Source: Ramlibacter ginsenosidimutans
GTDB lineage: Bacteria; Pseudomonadota; Gammaproteobacteria; Burkholderiales; Burkholderiaceae_C
Direction of reading: 5' to 3'
NCBI RefSeq assembly: GCF_016654015.1
Contig: NZ_JAEPWM010000006.1
Location: 186,001 to 250,000 of the forward strand
Length of the DNA: 64,000 nt
Part shown: piece by piece, positions 11,044 to 22,100 of the stretch
How positions within the stretch are numbered: the first letter of the stretch is position 1
How the letters are laid out: each line of letters starts with the position of its first letter
Made by a program: the position numbers and the translations under genes
Notes under the pieces: model-generated
What the model was told of the DNA's origin: nothing
The model's database searches: none
What the model saw: the letters and a program-made list of their open reading frames with translations, nothing else

Positions 11044-13190
11044 ACGAGCCCCTGGTCAGCGGCTCCTGGTACCGCGTCGCCCCGCTGCGACCGAGCCTGG
11101 TGGCTGGCCTGAAGATCGTGCGCCAGCGCGTGCGCGACCAGCTGTGGCACGTGCTCGTGGAGCCGGGGTCAGGGCGGCAGCTGCGGCTCAATCCCGCCGC
11201 GTACGCGTTTGCCGGCCGCTGCGACGGGCGCGCCAGCGTCGAGGACCTCTGGCAGGCGGCGCTGCGGCGCGAGGGGGAAGACGCGCCGACCCAGGACGAC
11301 GTCCTGCGCCTGCTCGCCCAGCTCTTTCGCGCCGGCATGCTGCACTTCGACGCGGCGCCGCACCTGTCGCTGCTCTTCGCGCGCCGCGGCGAGGACGACG
11401 GCAAGCGGCGCCGCAGCTTCGTGAATCCGCTGGCGCTGCGGCTGCGCCTGTTCGATCCCACGCGCCTGCTCGATCGCCTGCTGCCGCTCGCCGCCCAGGT
11501 CCCCATGAAGCTCGCCGCGCTTGCGTGGCTTCTCCTCGTGCTGCTCGCCGCCGTGGCTGCGGCCGTGTCGTTCCCGCAGCTGAAGGCCGACGCGTTGAGG
11601 GTGATGGCCACCCCTTCCAGCTATGCGATGGCATGGCTGGCCTACCCGCTAGTGAAGTCGCTGCACGAGCTGGCGCATGCGCTGGCCGTGCGCCGCTTCG
11701 GCGGCGCCGTGCGCGAAGTCGGGCTCTCCATGCTGCTGCTGACACCGGCGCCCTACGTTGACGCGAGTGCGGCCAACGCCTTTTCGTCGGCGCGCGAGCG
11801 TGCGCTGGTGAGCGCCGCCGGCATCCTGGTGGAGCTCGCGCTGGCGGCGCTCGCGGTCTTCGCGTGGACGGTGCTGGCGCCGGGGCTGCTGCGCGATGCA
11901 GCCACCGTGGTCGTCCTGATCTGCTCGGTGTCCACCTTCCTGTTCAACGCCAATCCGCTGATGCGGATGGACGGGTACTACCTCCTGTGCGACGTGCTGC
12001 AGCTGCCCAACCTGGCCTTGCGCAGCCATGCGTGGTGGGCTTCCGCCTGGCGGCGGGCGCTCGGTGCGGAGCCGCCGCTGCCGGCCAGCGCGCTGGCGGC
12101 CGGCGAGAGCAAGTGGCTCCTGGCCTATGCACCCGCGTCCTTCGCGTATCGACTCGCGCTGCTGGCGACGCTGGTCGGCTGGGTGGGACATCATTCATGG
12201 CTGGCAGGATGGGGACTGGCGCTGGGGCTGCTTGCGTGGCTCGCCACGCTGGCCGTGCGCGGCGTGCTGCGTTCGGCCGCGGCGGCGCCGCAACCCGCTG
12301 CGCGCCGCAAGGTCCTGGCGGTCGCGGCCGGCGCCGCCCTGGCCGTGGTGCTGGCGCTGTTCGTGGTGCCGCTGCCGGCCAGCGTCGTGACGCAAGGCGT
12401 GGTGTGGCCTCCCGACCATGCGCAGCTGCGGCCCGATGCGGCCGGCTTCGTGGAGCAACCGGTGGTGCGCGACGGCGATGCCGTGCTGCAGGGGCAGGTC
12501 GTGCTGCGGCTCGCGGACGCCGAGCTCGTCGCGCAGCGGGACAAGGCGGCCAGTGAGCGCACCGGGCTGATGGCGGAGCAGTACCACGCCTTGCTGCTGG
12601 ATCCCGCGCGGGCCGGCGACGTCAACGAGCAGCTCGCGCGCAACGACGCGGAACTGCAGCACGCCGAAGGCCAGCTCGCGGGACTGGAAGTGCGGGCCCG
12701 CAGCGCGGGCCGCGCCGTGTTGCCGCACGAGCAGGACCTGGACGGCACGTACGTGCAGCGCGGGGCCATGGTCGGCTACGTGCTGGGCCCGGAGCCAGCG
12801 CAGGTGCGGGCGGTGCTGCGCGACGAAGACCTGCTGCGCGTGCGCGGCCGCCTGCGGGGCGTCGAGGTCCGGCTGGCCGACTCGCCCTGGACTGCGCGCG
12901 CGGCGCAACTGCGCAACGAGACCCCCGCGGCCACGCGCCAGCTTCCGAGCGCCGCGCTTGGCGACCGCGACGGCGGCCCGGTCGCGGTGGATCCGGCGGA
13001 CAAGGACGGCCTGCGCACGCAGGCGCCCGTGTTCCTGCTGGACGTGGTGATGCCGGACCTGCCCGCCGGAAACGTGGGCGGCCGCGCCTGGGTGAAGCTG
13101 CAGTTGCCGGCGGAGCCCCTGGGCTGGCAGGCGGTGCGCAACCTGCGCCAGCTGCTGCTGCGGCAGTTCAGTCCGACGGGGCAGGCATGA
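11040..13190 (+). CDS. M50-family membrane metalloprotease with C-terminal HlyD-like region
   Basis: A 716-residue membrane protein. Residues about 30-105 look like a PqqD-type winged helix. Hydrophobic helices then surround the zinc motif HELAH (209-213) and the second M50 motif NPLMRMDGYY (305-314, Asp311 as third ligand). After further helices and a final one near 455-475 (LAVVLALFVVPLPASVV), the C-terminal part carries an HlyD-like lipoyl region (PDAAGFVEQPVVRDGDAVLQ) and a short coiled coil. This matches proteins named putative peptide zinc metalloproteases, which sit beside HlyD exporters; substrates are mostly unknown. GTG start at 11040 overlaps the previous stop. It could process the exported giant protein or act as a structural channel part. 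Confidence 0.85.
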   Translation: MNEPLVSGSWYRVAPLRPSLVAGLKIVRQRVRDQLWHVLVEPGSGRQLRLNPAAYAFAGRCDGRASVEDLWQAALRREGEDAPTQDDVLRLLAQLFRAGMLHFDAAPHLSLLFARRGEDDGKRRRSFVNPLALRLRLFDPTRLLDRLLPLAAQVPMKLAALAWLLLVLLAAVAAAVSFPQLKADALRVMATPSSYAMAWLAYPLVKSLHELAHALAVRRFGGAVREVGLSMLLLTPAPYVDASAANAFSSARERALVSAAGILVELALAALAVFAWTVLAPGLLRDAATVVVLICSVSTFLFNANPLMRMDGYYLLCDVLQLPNLALRSHAWWASAWRRALGAEPPLPASALAAGESKWLLAYAPASFAYRLALLATLVGWVGHHSWLAGWGLALGLLAWLATLAVRGVLRSAAAAPQPAARRKVLAVAAGAALAVVLALFVVPLPASVVTQGVVWPPDHAQLRPDAAGFVEQPVVRDGDAVLQGQVVLRLADAELVAQRDKAASERTGLMAEQYHALLLDPARAGDVNEQLARNDAELQHAEGQLAGLEVRARSAGRAVLPHEQDLDGTYVQRGAMVGYVLGPEPAQVRAVLRDEDLLRVRGRLRGVEVRLADSPWTARAAQLRNETPAATRQLPSAALGDRDGGPVAVDPADKDGLRTQAPVFLLDVVMPDLPAGNVGGRAWVKLQLPAEPLGWQAVRNLRQLLLRQFSPTGQA

Positions 13191-13272
13191 CACGGCGAGC
13201 CGGCCACGGGCGAAGCCTGCCGTGCACGGCGCGGAGGGCGCGTCCCGTGGGCCGCCGCAAGGAGTGAACGCC

Positions 13273-15189
13273 GTGGCGCATGCCTGGCCTTTTCCCGGTG
13301 TGGTCTGGGGCGAGTACCCGGAGCATTCGTCCGCGTCGGCTGCGCAGCGGCGCGGCAGCCAGCTGTCGCTGGCGGCGTTGCAGTCCTTTGCCGAATCGGT
13401 CCTGCAGCAGGGCACCATTGCGCCGGCGGCCGTGGCCGGCCGGCTGCAGGGCCTGCCGGCCCTGGTCCCACAGGAGGATGCATGGCTGCATGAAGCCGCC
13501 GTGCTGGCCACCAGCGCACTCACGCACACGGTGGGCTACGTGCCGCACCGGCAGCAGCTCATGGCTGCGCGCGCGCTGCTCGACGAGCGCCTGGCGGAGA
13601 TGGCGACCGGCGAAGGCAAGACGGCCGCCATCGCGCTGGCCGCTGCCGTGGCGGCGCTCGCCCGCACGCCGGTCCACGTGATCACGGCCAACGACTACCT
13701 CGCGCAGCGCGACGCCGACGCGCTGCGGCCGTTCTACGAGCGCCTCGGGCTGCGCGTGGATTGCGTGACGCAACCCATGGACGCGGCGCAACGGCGCAGC
13801 GCCTATCGCGCCAACGTCACCTACTGCACCGCCAAGGAGCTCGCCTTCGACTGGCTGCGCGACGGTCTCGCCCGGGCGTCGGACCTGTCCGCCCTGGAGC
13901 AGCGGGCCCGCCGGCTCGCGGGCACCTTGCCGCGACCGCCCGTGTTGCGGGGACTGTGCATGGCGATCCTCGACGAGGCGGACACGGTGCTGATCGACGA
14001 GGCGCGGGTGCCGCTGGTGCTGGCGCAGGCCGCCGGAGGCGATGAGGAGTCCGGGTTCTACCGCGGCGCGCTCGAGGCGGCGCGCCGGCTGGCCGCAGAC
14101 GTGGACTACCGGCCCGTCGATGCGCGGCGCTTCGTCCTCACGGACCAGGGCCGCGCACGGCTGGCTGCCTGGCCGGCTGCGGACCATCCGCTGCTCGGGC
14201 ACCGTGCCCATCGCGAAGCGGCCGTCGAACTCGCGCTGGTCGCCCTGCATGTGCTGGAGCGCGATCGCGACTACGTGCTGCGCGATGGCGAGGTGCGGCT
14301 GGTGGACGAGACCACCGGACGAGCCGCCGCGGGGCGCGCCTGGTCCTCGGGCCTGCACCAGCTGGTGGAGTGGAAGGAGGGCGTGCCCGGCACCCGCCGC
14401 AACAGCACCATGACGCAGACCACGTTCCAGCGCTTCTTCCCGCGCTACCTGCGGCTGGCGGGTGCGAGCGGCACGCTGTCCGAAGCCCGCAGGGAACTGC
14501 GTCAGGTCTATGGGCTGGACGTGGTGGTCATTCCTCGGCGCGAGCCCTGGCGCGTGCAGGCGGCGCCGTTGCGCCTGTGGCCGGACAGCGCAGGGCTGTG
14601 GCAAGCCGTGGCGGCCGAAGCCGCCGCGGTCGCGGCACAGGGCCGGGCGGTGCTGGTCGGCACCGAAACCGTGGGGCACACCGAGGCGCTTTCCGCCGTG
14701 CTGCGCACCGCTGGCGTGCCGCACCAGGTGCTGCATGCGCGCCAGGACCAGGAGGAGAGCCGGCTGATTGCCGCGGCGGGACAGGCCGGCCGCATCACCG
14801 TGGCCACCAGCATGGCGGGTCGGGGCACCGACATCATGTGCGAGCCAGCGGTGCTGGAGCGCGGCGGACTGCACGTGATCCTCTGCCAGGCCAATGCTTC
14901 CGCGCGGATCGACCGCCAGTTCCTCGGACGCGCGGGCCGCCAGGGCCAGCCCGGGAGCATCCGCCGCATGGCCGCCGCCGATTTCCCCCTGCTGCGCCGG
15001 TGGTGGCCTGAGCGCTGGCTGGATTTCGCCGCGAGGGCAGGTGAAGGCGAAGTGTTGGCAAATGTCACACTAAAGGTTGCGCAAGCTCGACAATCCTTTA
15101 CGACTCGTTACGAGCGTGTGAAACTCAGCCACATCGCCGAGTCCATGGAACGGGACTTGACGTTCAGTCGGCAGGTACACCATGAATAG
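13273..15189 (+). CDS. SecA-like DEAD motor ATPase lacking the SecA C-terminal scaffold
   Basis: A 638-residue SecA paralogue. Walker A is MATGEGKT (110-117), Walker B is LDEADTVLIDEAR (233-245), motif V is TSMAGRGTDI (512-521) and motif VI is GRAGRQGQPGS (552-562). A preprotein cross-linking-like domain lies between about 250 and 345. Only about 75 residues follow motif VI, so the helical scaffold, two-helix finger, wing and zinc tail of the roughly 900-residue housekeeping SecA are absent. A dedicated translocation motor is likely. GTG at 13273 is chosen because AAGGAG lies 8 bases upstream; an earlier in-frame GTG at 13222 lacks a site. It overlaps the following HlyD gene by 8 bases. Confidence 0.88.
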   Translation: MAHAWPFPGVVWGEYPEHSSASAAQRRGSQLSLAALQSFAESVLQQGTIAPAAVAGRLQGLPALVPQEDAWLHEAAVLATSALTHTVGYVPHRQQLMAARALLDERLAEMATGEGKTAAIALAAAVAALARTPVHVITANDYLAQRDADALRPFYERLGLRVDCVTQPMDAAQRRSAYRANVTYCTAKELAFDWLRDGLARASDLSALEQRARRLAGTLPRPPVLRGLCMAILDEADTVLIDEARVPLVLAQAAGGDEESGFYRGALEAARRLAADVDYRPVDARRFVLTDQGRARLAAWPAADHPLLGHRAHREAAVELALVALHVLERDRDYVLRDGEVRLVDETTGRAAAGRAWSSGLHQLVEWKEGVPGTRRNSTMTQTTFQRFFPRYLRLAGASGTLSEARRELRQVYGLDVVVIPRREPWRVQAAPLRLWPDSAGLWQAVAAEAAAVAAQGRAVLVGTETVGHTEALSAVLRTAGVPHQVLHARQDQEESRLIAAAGQAGRITVATSMAGRGTDIMCEPAVLERGGLHVILCQANASARIDRQFLGRAGRQGQPGSIRRMAAADFPLLRRWWPERWLDFAARAGEGEVLANVTLKVAQARQSFTTRYERVKLSHIAESMERDLTFSRQVHHE

Positions 15190-16087
15190 AGTCAGGGGTT
15201 GGGGGGCGCTGGTGGGGGCGCTACTGCCGGCGGCGGCAGTCGCGCAGGCGCTCGGCTGCCTGATCGAGCCGTACCGCGTCTCGGAAGTGGGCAGCCCGAT
15301 CGTCGGTGTCATCGAGTCGGCGGCGGTGGAGCGCGGCGACCTCGTCCGCGCCGGCCAGGTGCTGGCCACGCTGCGTGCGGATGTCGAGCGCCAATCGCTG
15401 GCGGTGGCGCAGAGCAAGGCCGATGCGGTGGGCGAGTTGCGCGCCGCCGAGGCCAACGCCGAACTCGCGCGGCAGAAGCTCGCGCGTGCCAAGGACCTCG
15501 CCGACCAGAAGTTCATCTCCAGCCAGGCGCTGGAACAGGCGCGCGCCGAGGCGATGGTGGCGGAGAACCGTCTCGAGCAGGCCCGCGAGCAGCGTGACGT
15601 GTACGCTCGCGAGCATAGTCTGGCCGCAGCGCAGCTGGGACAGCGGACGATCCGCAGCCCGTTCTCGGGCGTCATCGCGGAGCGCTACATGTCGGCTGGC
15701 GAACACATCGACGACAAGCCGATCTACCGGGTCGCCATGATCAACCCCTTGCGGGTCGAGGTGGTCCTGCCGGCCTCTGCGTACGCGAGCGCGCGGCAGG
15801 GCATGAGCGTCACCGTGCTCCCCGAGTTCCCCGGGGCCACGCCGCGCCAGGCCAAGGTGACGCTGGTGGATCGGGTCATCGATGGCGCCAGCAACACGTT
15901 CCGCGTGCGCATGGAACTGCCGAACCCGGACCTGTCGTTGCCGGCGGGGCTGCGCTGCAAGGTCGATCTCGGCGCACCGACCGGGGCCTCGCGCGGCACC
16001 CCGGCGGCTACGGGGCGGCGCGACGGCTCGGCGCTGCAGTTGAAGAATGCGCCGGCGTTGGTCAGGCAACCCGCGCCCAACCCCTGA
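15182..16087 (+). CDS. secreted HlyD/RND-type periplasmic adaptor
   Basis: A 301-residue adaptor with a cleavable-type signal (MNRVRGWGALVGALLPAAAVAQA, cleavage likely near residue 22). A lipoyl half (SPIVGVIESAAVERGDLVRA), a long Ala/Glu/Arg coiled-coil hairpin (about 65-150), the second lipoyl half (IRSPFSGVIAERYMSAGEHI) and a beta-barrel domain follow. No membrane helix remains after the signal, unlike the first adaptor, so this is a soluble or membrane-associated periplasmic subunit. It starts inside the end of the SecA-like gene and lies 15 bases before the giant protein gene, arguing for one assembly. Confidence 0.85.
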   Translation: MNRVRGWGALVGALLPAAAVAQALGCLIEPYRVSEVGSPIVGVIESAAVERGDLVRAGQVLATLRADVERQSLAVAQSKADAVGELRAAEANAELARQKLARAKDLADQKFISSQALEQARAEAMVAENRLEQAREQRDVYAREHSLAAAQLGQRTIRSPFSGVIAERYMSAGEHIDDKPIYRVAMINPLRVEVVLPASAYASARQGMSVTVLPEFPGATPRQAKVTLVDRVIDGASNTFRVRMELPNPDLSLPAGLRCKVDLGAPTGASRGTPAATGRRDGSALQLKNAPALVRQPAPNP

Positions 16088-16102
16088 ACGGCGGCCCATC
16101 CC

Positions 16103-19100
16103 ATGCACTGGCTGCGCCGACTCCTGACGGACCGCGATGGTCGCAGGATTCCGATCGCGGAGCCGATGGAGCCGCGCCTGCTGTATTCCGCGGACCTCAC
16201 GGCGGGCCTGATGCTGGCCTCCAGCGTCGACGCGGCGGCGCCCGAGGTGCGCACGGTCACGAGTGCGGGCGAGTACGCCGCGTCGACGGCGACGAATGCG
16301 AGCACGACGGCGGCTGGCGGCGCCGTCCAGACCGCGTACGCGGCGCTGCGCATGGGCTTCGAGGCCAACCAGGGCCAGGCCGCTCCGGGCGTCGACTACG
16401 TCGCGCAAGGCAGCGATTACGGCGTCGCGCTGGCCGGCGGCAATGCGCAGCTCACGCTGGTCACGGACCAGGGCGTGCAGTCCGTGACGATGACGCTGCA
16501 AGGCGCGCACACCGCCACCGCGCAGGCCGAGGACCTGCAGGCGACCACCAGCAACTCCATTGTCGGCAGCGACGCGTCGAAGTGGCGCACCGGCATCGCG
16601 AACTACGGCGCAGTGCGCTACGCCAACGTCTACGACGGCGTGGACGTGCGCTACTACGGAACGCAGCGGCAGCTGGAATACGACTTCATCGTCGCGGCCG
16701 GCGCTGACGCCAGCGCCATCCGCCTGCAGTTCCAGGGCAGCGCAGGCGCGACGGTGGATGCGGACGGCAACCTCGTCCTGCAGGTCGCAGGCAGCGACGG
16801 CACGGTGCGCTTCAAGGCGCCGGTGGCCTACCAGCGCGGCGCGGACGGTCAGCTCGAAGCGGTGGCGAGCCGCTACGCGCTGCAGGCCGACGGCAGCGTC
16901 GGCTTCGCACTGGGCGCGTACGACAGCAGCCGCGAGCTGGTGATCGACCCGGTGCTGGACTACGCGACCTACTTCGGGGACAACAACTTCGACAACGCAG
17001 TGGCCGTCGCGACCGATGCCCAGGGCAACGTCTACGTCACGGGACGCACCAACTCCGTCAACGCGAGCAGCGGACCGCTCCTGCCCGTGATCGGCCCGGG
17101 CGGTGGCTCGGGCGACGTCTATGTCGCCAAGTTCTCCTCCGACCTGTCGACCCTGCTTTGGTCGACACGCATCGGCGGCGCCAACGGGGACCAGGGCAAC
17201 GCGATTGCGGTGGATGCCAATGGCAACGTGGCCGTGGCCGGCTGGACGAAGTCGAACGACTTCCCGACGAAGAACGCGACGCAGGCCAGCATCAGCGGTG
17301 GCGGCGATGGCTTCGTCCTGAAGCTCAATGCCAGTGGTGCCCTGGTGTTCAGCACCTACGTGGGCGAAAGCAACGCGAGCGACTCGGCCAACGCGGTCGC
17401 GTTCGACAGCTCCGGCAACGTCTACGCGGCCGGCCAGGCAAGCAACAGCAACCTGCTGTCCAGTGCGCTGCAGGCTGTGTTCGGCAACTCGGACAACGCC
17501 TTCGTCAACAAGTACGCCAGCAATGGCGACTTGCTCTGGTCGCAACTGCTGGGTGGCAACTCCACCGATGCGGCCAACGGCATCGCGGTGGGCGGCGGCG
17601 GCTCCGTCTACGTGGTCGGCCAGACCCAGTCGTCCAACATGAGCGTGCTGTTCGGCCAACAGAGCGCACTCTCCGGTTCCAGCGACGGCTTCCTGGCCCG
17701 CCTGGACGGCACGGACGGCACGGTCGGCTGGTCGACTTACCTGGGTGGCTCCAGCACGGACTCGGCCAGCGCCGTCGCCGTCAACGCCGGCAAGGTCTAC
17801 GTAGTCGGGACCACGCACGCGGGCAGCAGCATCAGCTTCACCACCACGGCGGGCGCCTTCATGACCAGCTCGCCCACGAGCAACAAGGACACGGGCTTCG
17901 TGCGCGTCTACGACACCACGAAGACCGGCGCGGCCTCGCTTCTCTATTCGTCGTATCTCGGCGGCTCGGGGTCGGACACGCCTTCCGGCGTGGCGTACGC
18001 GGGCGGCCGCGTGGTCGTCACCGGCCTGGCCGGCTCCAGTGACTTCCCGGTGACGGGTGGGGCGGTGCAGGCCACGAACGCAGGCTCGTCGATGTACGTC
18101 GCCGTCCTGAACCCGGCCGGTGGGGGCAGCGCCGATCTCCAGTACGGCACCTACTACGGCGAGAAGATGACGCCGGGTGGCGTGGCGATCTACGGGGGGC
18201 GGGCCTACGTCGTGGCCGCGACGGCCGTCACCGGTTATGGCACGGCCGGTTCGTACCAGCCTGCCATCTCGAACAACACCGACGGCGTCGTCGCCGCGTT
18301 CGACCTGTTCTCCAACACGGCGCCGACGCTGAATGGCGTGGTGCAGCCCTCCGCCATCCTGGAGGACAGCGGGGGCGGCAGCGGCTTCCTGGTCTCGTCG
18401 CTGATCGCAGGGCAGGTCAGCGATCCCGATGCCGGCGCGCTGGCGGGCATCGCCATCGTGGGCAGCCCCGGCAGTGCCAACGGCACCTGGCAATACTCGC
18501 TGGACAACGGCAGCACCTGGGCGGCCGTCGGTTCGACGTCGGCCAGCAGCGCGCTGGTGCTGGCAGCGGACACCCAGTCCCGGTTGCGCTTCGTGCCCGC
18601 TGCCGACTATGCGGGCACCGCCAGCGCGGGACTGACGATCCGCGCCTGGGACCGCACCAACGGCACCACCGGCAGCCGCGTGGATGCGAGCGTGACCGGC
18701 GGCATCACCGCATTCAGCAGCAACAGCTTCGGTGTCGACCAGGCCGTCACGCCGGTGAACGACCCGCCCGTGCGCACCGGCGGCACGGTGGTGGACGTCA
18801 CGACGCTGGAGGACCAGACCGTCGACCTCGGCCTGGGCGGACTGAGCTACGGCCCCGGCGGCGGCGCGGACGAGGCCAGCCAGGTGCTGACCGTGACCGT
18901 GACCGGGCTGCCCACCGGCCTCGGCAACGTGGTCCTGAGCGACGGGACCACGTTGGTCGCGCTCAACACGGCCTACACGGTCAACGACCTGAAGGGCATG
19001 AAGTTCGTGCCGGCCGCCAACGTGTCGGGCACCGGAGTGTTCTCGTGGAAGGTCACCGACAACGGCGGTACGGCCAACGGCGGCAGCGAGAAGCTGCTGC

Positions 19101-22100
19101 AGTCCCTCCAGGTAACCGTGACTGCCGTCAACGACGCACCGGTGCGCCTGAGCGGATCGGTCGCCAACCTCAGCGTCGTGGAAGGCTCGCCGGCTGCATC
19201 GCTCGGGCTTGCCAGTGTGAGCTACGGCCCTGGCGGCGGCGCCGACGAGGCGGCGCAGTCGCTGAGCTACCAGGTGATCGCCGTGCCCGCAGCCAATGTG
19301 GGACGCATCGTGCTGGCCGACGGCACGACGACGGTCGTCGCCGGGACCAGCTATTCGCTGGCGCAGATCCAGGGCATGCAGTTCCTGGCAGGCAGCGTCG
19401 CGAGCGGCAGCGGGACCTTCGCTTTCACGGTCAAGGACAACGGCGGCACCGCCAGCGGCGGGGTCGACACGCTGGTGCAGTCGCTCGCCATCGCTGTGGT
19501 CAACCAGGCGCCGACGCTGGACGGGCTGAACCCGCTGTCCATGCTGGAGGACGACGCCACCGACCAGGGCATGCTGGTCTCCACCCTGGTGGCCGGCCAC
19601 ATCGCCGACCCGCTGGGCGCGTCGGGCATCGCCGTCACGGGTGCCAGTGATCCGCACGGCACCTGGCAATACACGCTCGATGGCGGCACGACCTGGTCGG
19701 CCATCGCGGGCGTGAGCGACAGCCAGGCCTTGCTGCTGGCGAGCGACGCCAACACCCGCGTGCGCTTCGTGCCGCAGGCGGACTGGAACGGCTCGGCGGC
19801 GGGCCTGTCGGTTCGCGCCTGGGACCGCAGCGCCGGGACGGCGGGCCAGCTCGCCGACACCACGGTCAACGGCGGCAGCAGCCCCTTCAGCGCGCAGCTG
19901 CAGACGGCGAGCGTCACGGTCACGCCGGTGAACGACCCGCCCGTGATCGTGGCGGGCAGCGTCGCCAACGTCACGGCGCGCGCCGGCACGAGCACGAGCC
20001 TCGGCCTCACCGGCCTCGCGTACGGACCCGGTGGTGGCAGCGACGAAGCCGGCCAGAGCCTGACGTTCACCGTGACCGGTGTCCCGCCGGCGGCGCTGGG
20101 CACGCTGCTGCTCGCGGACGGCCTCACGGCCGTGGCGGCGGGTAATGCCTACACCCTGGCGGAGTTGCAGGGCATGCAGTTCGCGCCGGCCACCGGCGTG
20201 ACCAGTGGCAGCGGCAGCTTCGCGTTCACGGTGCGGGACAGCGGCGGCACCGCATTCGGCGGCAGCGACTCGCTGGCGCAGAGCCTCACCATCACGGTCG
20301 CCAACCAAGCTCCGGTGCTGGCCGGCGCCAACGCGCTGCCCGACGTGGCGGAAGACGCGGCGGCCAACAACGGCGCGACGGTGGCACAGCTGGTGAGCGG
20401 CCGCATCACCGACCCCGCCGGCGCGCACGGCATCGCGGTCGTCGCTGCGGCGAACGCGAACGGGGAGTGGCAGTACAGCCGCGACGACGGCGGCACGTGG
20501 CACGCGTTCACGGGCGTGGCGACGACCACCGCGACCTTGCTCACGACCGAGGACCGCATCCGCTTCGTGTCCGCCCCGAACTGGAACGGCACGGCCGGGG
20601 GCCTGGTGTTCCGCGCCTGGGACGGCAGTGGCGGGACGGCCGCGCAGGAGAGCGGCGACACGACGGTCACCGGCGGCAGCAGCCCATACAGCGACGCCAC
20701 CGCGGAAGCGACGGTCACCGTCCTCGCGGTGAACGATGCGCCGGTGCGCAGTGCGGGCGCGGTGGCGAACCTCACCGTGGCGGAGGACAGCGCCAGCACG
20801 TCGCTAGTCCTGGGGACACTCGCGTTCGGGCCGGGTGGTGGAGCGGACGAAGCCGGCCAGGTGCTCACGTACGCCGTCGTCGCCGTGCCGCCCGCCACGC
20901 TGGGGCAGGTGACGCTGGCCGACGGCACCGTGGTCGCGCCGGGCAGCTATACGCTGGCGCAGATGCAGGGCATGCGCTTCCTCGCAGCGGCCAACGCCAA
21001 CGGCACGGCCGCTTTCAGCTTCCAGGTGAACGACGGCGGCGGCACGGCGAACGGCGGCGTGGACACGCTCGTGCAAAGCCTGCAGATCACGGTGACGCCA
21101 GTGAACGATCCGCCGGTGCGCACGGCGGGCAGCGTCGCCAACCTCTCCGTCGCCGAGGACAGCGGAGCGAGCAGCCTGGGCCTGTCGGGCCTGGCCTATG
21201 CGCCGGGCGGCGGCGCCGACGAGGCGGCTCAAACGCTCACCTACACGGTGACGGTGCTCCCGCCCGCCGCCTTGGGGCAGGTCACGCTGGCCGACGGCAC
21301 CGCCGTCGGTGTGGGCAGCTATACGCTGGGGCAGATCCAGGGCATGCGCTTCCAGGCGGCTGCCAACGCGAACGGCAGCGGCAACTTCGCCTTCACCGTG
21401 CAGGACGGCGGCGGGACGGCCAACGGCGGCAGCGACACCCTGGCCGAGGCGCTGAACATCGTCGTCAGCGCGGTGAACGATGCGCCGGTGCGGCTCTCCG
21501 GCACGGTCGGCGACCTGACGGTGGTCGAAGGCGCACCGGCGACGTCGCTGGGCCTGGCGGGCCTCGCTTACGGGCCGGGCGGCGGCGCCGACGAAGCGGG
21601 GCAGTCGCTTGGCTATCGCGTCACCGCGGTGCCGGCGCCCTCGGTGGGCCGCATCGTCCTGGCCGATGGCACCACCGTCGTCGCGGGGGGCAGCTACACG
21701 CTGGCCCAGCTTCAGGGCATGCAGTTCGCGAGCGCGAGCGTCGCGAGCGGCAGCGGGATCTTCAGCTTCACGATCCAGGACAACGGCGGCACGGCCAACG
21801 GCGGCATCGACACGGTGGCCGAGTCGCTCAGGATCGCCATCGTCAACCAGGCGCCGACCCTCGACGGACTCAATCCGATGACCCTGCGCGAGGACCCCTC
21901 CAGCAACGACGGCGTGCTGGTGGCCGACCTCGTGAACGGCCACATCGCCGACCCGCTGCATGTGCAGGGCGTGGCGATCGCCGGGGCCGCCGACCCGAAC
22001 GGCAGCTGGCAGTACAGCCTGGACGCCGGGGCCACCTGGACCGCCATCGCCGGCGTGAGCGACCAGCATGCGCTGCTGCTCGGGGCCGACGCCAACACGC

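Noticed and set aside
13222-13272. GTG 13222 as start of the SecA-like gene
   Set aside because: It has no ribosome site; GTG 13273 has AAGGAG at good spacing.
15221-20503. A 1760-codon open frame on the minus strand
   Set aside because: It lies antisense to the HlyD adaptor and giant repeat genes, has an Arg/His/Gly-biased composition without domain motifs, and arises from GC-rich codon bias.
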